10,178 bases of DNA from Spirogloea muscicola (lineage: Eukaryota; Streptophyta; Zygnematophyceae; Spirogloeales; Spirogloeaceae). A program made the translations under genes and the position numbers. Shown in pieces: positions 8,601 through 10,178 of this stretch. The DNA lies in assembly GCA_009602725.1 (NCBI GenBank), contig WELB01000019.1:1039719-1049896 (forward strand), in the 5' to 3' direction. The notes below the pieces were generated by a model. It did no database searches, was not told the origin of the DNA, and saw only the letters and a program-made list of their open reading frames with translations. Positions within the stretch are counted from its first letter, which is position 1. The number at the start of each line of letters is the position of its first letter.

Positions 8601-10178
8601 AGTTGGATCTTGCGCACGTTTCCAGCTCTTGACAGGCCCGCACAGCTGAGGCCAAAGTAAGCAACTCCATTTCAGTGTAGCATAGATACGGGTCCGAGTA
8701 CCTGGCAAAGCAAGGAGCTTCTATCCTAGGCAACTTGTGAAGCCATATTGTGAGGCGCGCAACTAGCTCACTGTCAATGAAACGACCTGGTGCTGCATTT
8801 GCATTACCACGGATGTGGCCACACAGCGACAAGCACTTTAACACTCTCAGCGATGGACAACGAGGATCCGAAGATCCACGTCGACTCACTGTGTGCTGGT
8901 CCGGCGTTTGTCATTTGGCAAAGCCTCGAATGGCAACATTCTCCGCAGACCTGAGAAGAGACAGCATCAGACACGAAACTCACCTCCAGCACCTTCTTCA
9001 CGGAGTCATCATCAACGGTGGAGGCTATCTTTCCAACGTACAGTGTCGTGTGGGCTTTGACAGGGATGCTCGCAAGGGGGGCCCCAGTCCTTAACGTAAA
9101 CCCCGCCATAGGAACTCCAGGAGGCAACTGTCTCATGAACTGAGGAGGTGGAAAGCGAGGCGCGACACCTGGGAGCGGCGCCAAGGTGACAGGGCGGGGG
9201 AGAATGCCCTGCTGTGGTGGCCTCATGAAGAACGGAGGCGGACCCCCCATGGGGCTGAACGGCGGGGGAGGGTAGCCCATATGACCTGCATGGACAATCC
9301 TTGGAGAAAGGGGCTCAGCTTTCTCCCTTGCTTGCCACGTCTGATCAGGTTGCAGACAAGCCCGTTGTGACCCAATGTTGACGAGCAGGTTGACAAGCAT
9401 GTCAGTCTAAGCTGCTCATCAAGTCACCGGAGTTGATCACTCTGCATTCCCCACTTGATGGAGAGAACTCTGAGGTGGATGAGCGATCAGCAGTCAGCCT
9501 CATCATGACAAAGGAGTTGCTTGTACAAGGGGGATCTAGTGTTGATTGCACTTGCTCAGCTTAAGACCTCCTCTGCAACAAAGAGTAGGTTGAAGCGGAC
9601 AATATGAAATTTGCAGATGCACTGGAGGGTTACATGCACAGAGTGAGCTGGATAAGTGACACGTCAGTAGCAGGCCCGCAGCAACGTGCGCGCTCTTGGT
9701 CAAGTGCTTGAAGAGCCACAGTAAGTGAAGCTAAGCGGGGGCACGGAAGGGGAGAAATGAGCGGCTTCTGGGAGCACTTCTGCAGAGGGCGGTTTTTCGG
9801 CATACCGCTGGGAGCGGAGATGTGAGGAGGTGTCTACAGAATGGTATGAGGGGAGACCAGGACGCTGCAATCGCCCGATCACGGCGGTGCTGCCGAGCGA
9901 GCAACGCGGGGATCAGCCACCACAGCCAGTCGGTGACTACTGGGAGACGCCGCCGCCACAACGACGACGACGAGAGCGCTGCCTGACTGGCGCTGGCTTC
10001 ACACCGGGCCGTCCGAGAAGGCGCGCCAGCGCTGAGGAGCTCACCGGGGGGGGGCATCGGCATCGGCGGCGGGGCGCTCATGTAGCCCGACACCGGCGGC
10101 GGCGCGCCCGGCGGCAGCATGTATGGCCGCGGCGCGTCTCCGCGGGGTGCCCCGCCGGCGGCAGCGGCGGCTGGGCCG
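5670..10178 (-). CDS. RBM25: RBM25-like splicing factor (RRM and PWI domains), 5' partial, eight visible exons
   Basis: Exons, in order of transcription: 10178-10045, 9285-8984, 8645-8493, 8334-7994, 7849-7722, 7578-6844, 6665-6103, 5915-5670 (TGA at 5672-5670). All seven introns are GT-AG and phases match, giving 866 visible residues; human RBM25 is of similar size (about 840). Residues 1-120 are rich in Pro, Gly and Met. One RRM spans about 124-207, with RNP2 LYVGKI (126-131) and RNP1 KGFGFCEY (165-172). Residues about 210-310 are acidic and Lys/Glu-rich. A polyproline stretch follows at about 316-323. An Arg/Glu/Asp-rich helical region covers about 385-545. The C-terminal PWI domain (about 770-866) carries RMRPWISKK (PWI at 794-796) and DDEAEMFVLKLWRMLIFEI. 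RBM25 proteins associate with U1 snRNP and influence 5' splice-site choice in the nucleus. Domain order and C-terminus match the family, closest to plant versions from memory. The start is unresolved: ATG at 10120 is possible, but the frame is open to the window edge. Confidence 0.93.
5916..6102 (-). other. Intron 7 of the RBM25-like gene
   Basis: The donor is GACGAG|GTAGGT and the acceptor is CCATTGCAG|CAC, phase 0, 187 bases. It joins IAWHIYDE to HKLEERMRPWISKK inside the PWI domain, matching the family sequence on both sides. Confidence 0.92.
6666..6843 (-). other. Intron 6 of the RBM25-like gene
   Basis: The donor is GCAGCAG|GTATGT and the acceptor is GATATGCAG|AGGATG. It is a phase 1 intron of 178 bases. 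The in-frame stop soon after the donor shows that splicing is needed to reach the PWI domain. It joins EEIKPAA to EDASRTENGYDPF. Confidence 0.85.
6999..7020. repeat. Perfect 9-bp hairpin inside RBM25 exon 6
   Basis: GCCTGCTGC and GCAGCAGGC flank a 4-base loop (TGCG). It lies in the coding sequence where Gln/Ala codons of the LLPQQQAKAA segment are read on the minus strand. It may simply follow from CAG/GCA-rich codons. Confidence 0.6.
7579..7721 (-). other. Intron 5 of the RBM25-like gene
   Basis: The donor is AAGCCTG|GTATGA and the acceptor is TTCTGCAG|AATCAGG. It is a phase 1 intron of 143 bases. Retention would meet a stop at 7615-7617. Splicing joins GPDQAKP to the Ser/Gly-rich lead into the Arg/Glu-rich region. 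Confidence 0.8.
7850..7993 (-). other. Intron 4 of the RBM25-like gene, in-frame and stop-free
   Basis: The donor is GAGAG|GTACGC and the acceptor is GTCACAG|AGC, 144 bases. Splicing in phase 2 gives KEMEEERARLHPLPPPP. The length is a multiple of three and it contains no stop in the coding frame, so retention would insert 48 residues without frameshift. It is called an intron because the inserted segment lacks the charged or Pro-rich composition on both sides. Confidence 0.72.
8335..8492 (-). other. Intron 3 of the RBM25-like gene
   Basis: The donor is CTTATG|GTACTG and the acceptor is TTGCAG|TTG, phase 0, 158 bases. It joins PLDGQELM to LKVNQATQEYLDAY, the last strand of the RRM and the helix after it, as in other RBM25 proteins. 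Confidence 0.92.
8646..8983 (-). other. Intron 2 of the RBM25-like gene
   Basis: The donor is CTGGAG|GTGAGT and the acceptor is GGCCTCAG|CTG, phase 0, 338 bases. It splits the RRM between VDDDSVKKVLE and LCGPVKSWKRAQ. Both sides align with the RBM25 RRM, so the boundaries are firm. Nothing else was seen inside. Confidence 0.92.
9286..10044 (-). other. Intron 1 of the RBM25-like gene
   Basis: The donor is CCCCG|GTGAGC and the acceptor is CCATGCAG|GTCAT. It is a phase 1 intron of 759 bases, the longest here. Splicing gives PMPPPGHMGYPPPP, a continuous Pro-rich stretch. A long first intron in a 5' region is common in plant and algal genes. No gene or clear RNA was recognised inside. Confidence 0.85.

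Noticed and set aside
9402-9510. C/D box snoRNA on the minus strand in RBM25 intron 1 (ATGATGA ... CTGA, with an internal TTGATGA)
   Set aside because: The flanks do not pair, and the internal C'-like box lies too close to the final D box to leave a guide region.

Overview
This is nuclear DNA of a eukaryote, most likely a green alga or another member of Viridiplantae. The support is as follows. Two multi-exon genes have clean GT-AG introns in consistent phases. The protein ends resemble plant RBM25 and plant PTIP-like BRCT proteins more than animal ones. There is a eukaryotic tRNA-Arg with internal A and B boxes, and a degenerate TTTAGGG-type (plant telomere-like) patch. GC content is high in the 5' exons at both window edges and lower in the middle. 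I cannot name the genus from the sequence.

Layout: (1) Positions 2-2840, plus strand: the 3' part of a gene for a nuclear protein with a long low-complexity, basic N-terminal region and a C-terminal tandem BRCT pair of the PTIP/PAXIP1 type. Five exons are visible and the start lies left of the window. (2) Positions 2841-5669: a gene-poor spacer with a CTCA microsatellite (to 3868), one intact tRNA-Arg(TCG) on the minus strand (4217-4290), and a short hairpin plus T-run just past the tRNA 3' end. (3) Positions 5670-10178, minus strand: nearly all of an RBM25-like splicing factor gene. Eight exons are visible, and the extreme 5' end may lie right of the window. The protein has a proline-rich N-terminus, one RRM, an Arg/Glu-rich charged region and a C-terminal PWI domain.

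The two protein genes converge tail to tail, with a Pol III gene between them. One acts in DNA-damage or chromatin signalling and the other in pre-mRNA splicing. Nothing suggests an operon or a shared pathway. Exon joins were built by matching reading phase across GT-AG sites and by continuity of conserved domains; both complete models keep frame to their stop codons (591 and 867 visible codons, stops included).

I found no transposon, virus, CRISPR array, defence cluster or other undescribed multi-gene system. The points worth a second look are small: an in-frame, stop-free intron in the RBM25 gene, a possible truncated BRCT isoform through intron retention and an intronic poly(A) signal, the structured tRNA trailer, and the telomere-like patch.
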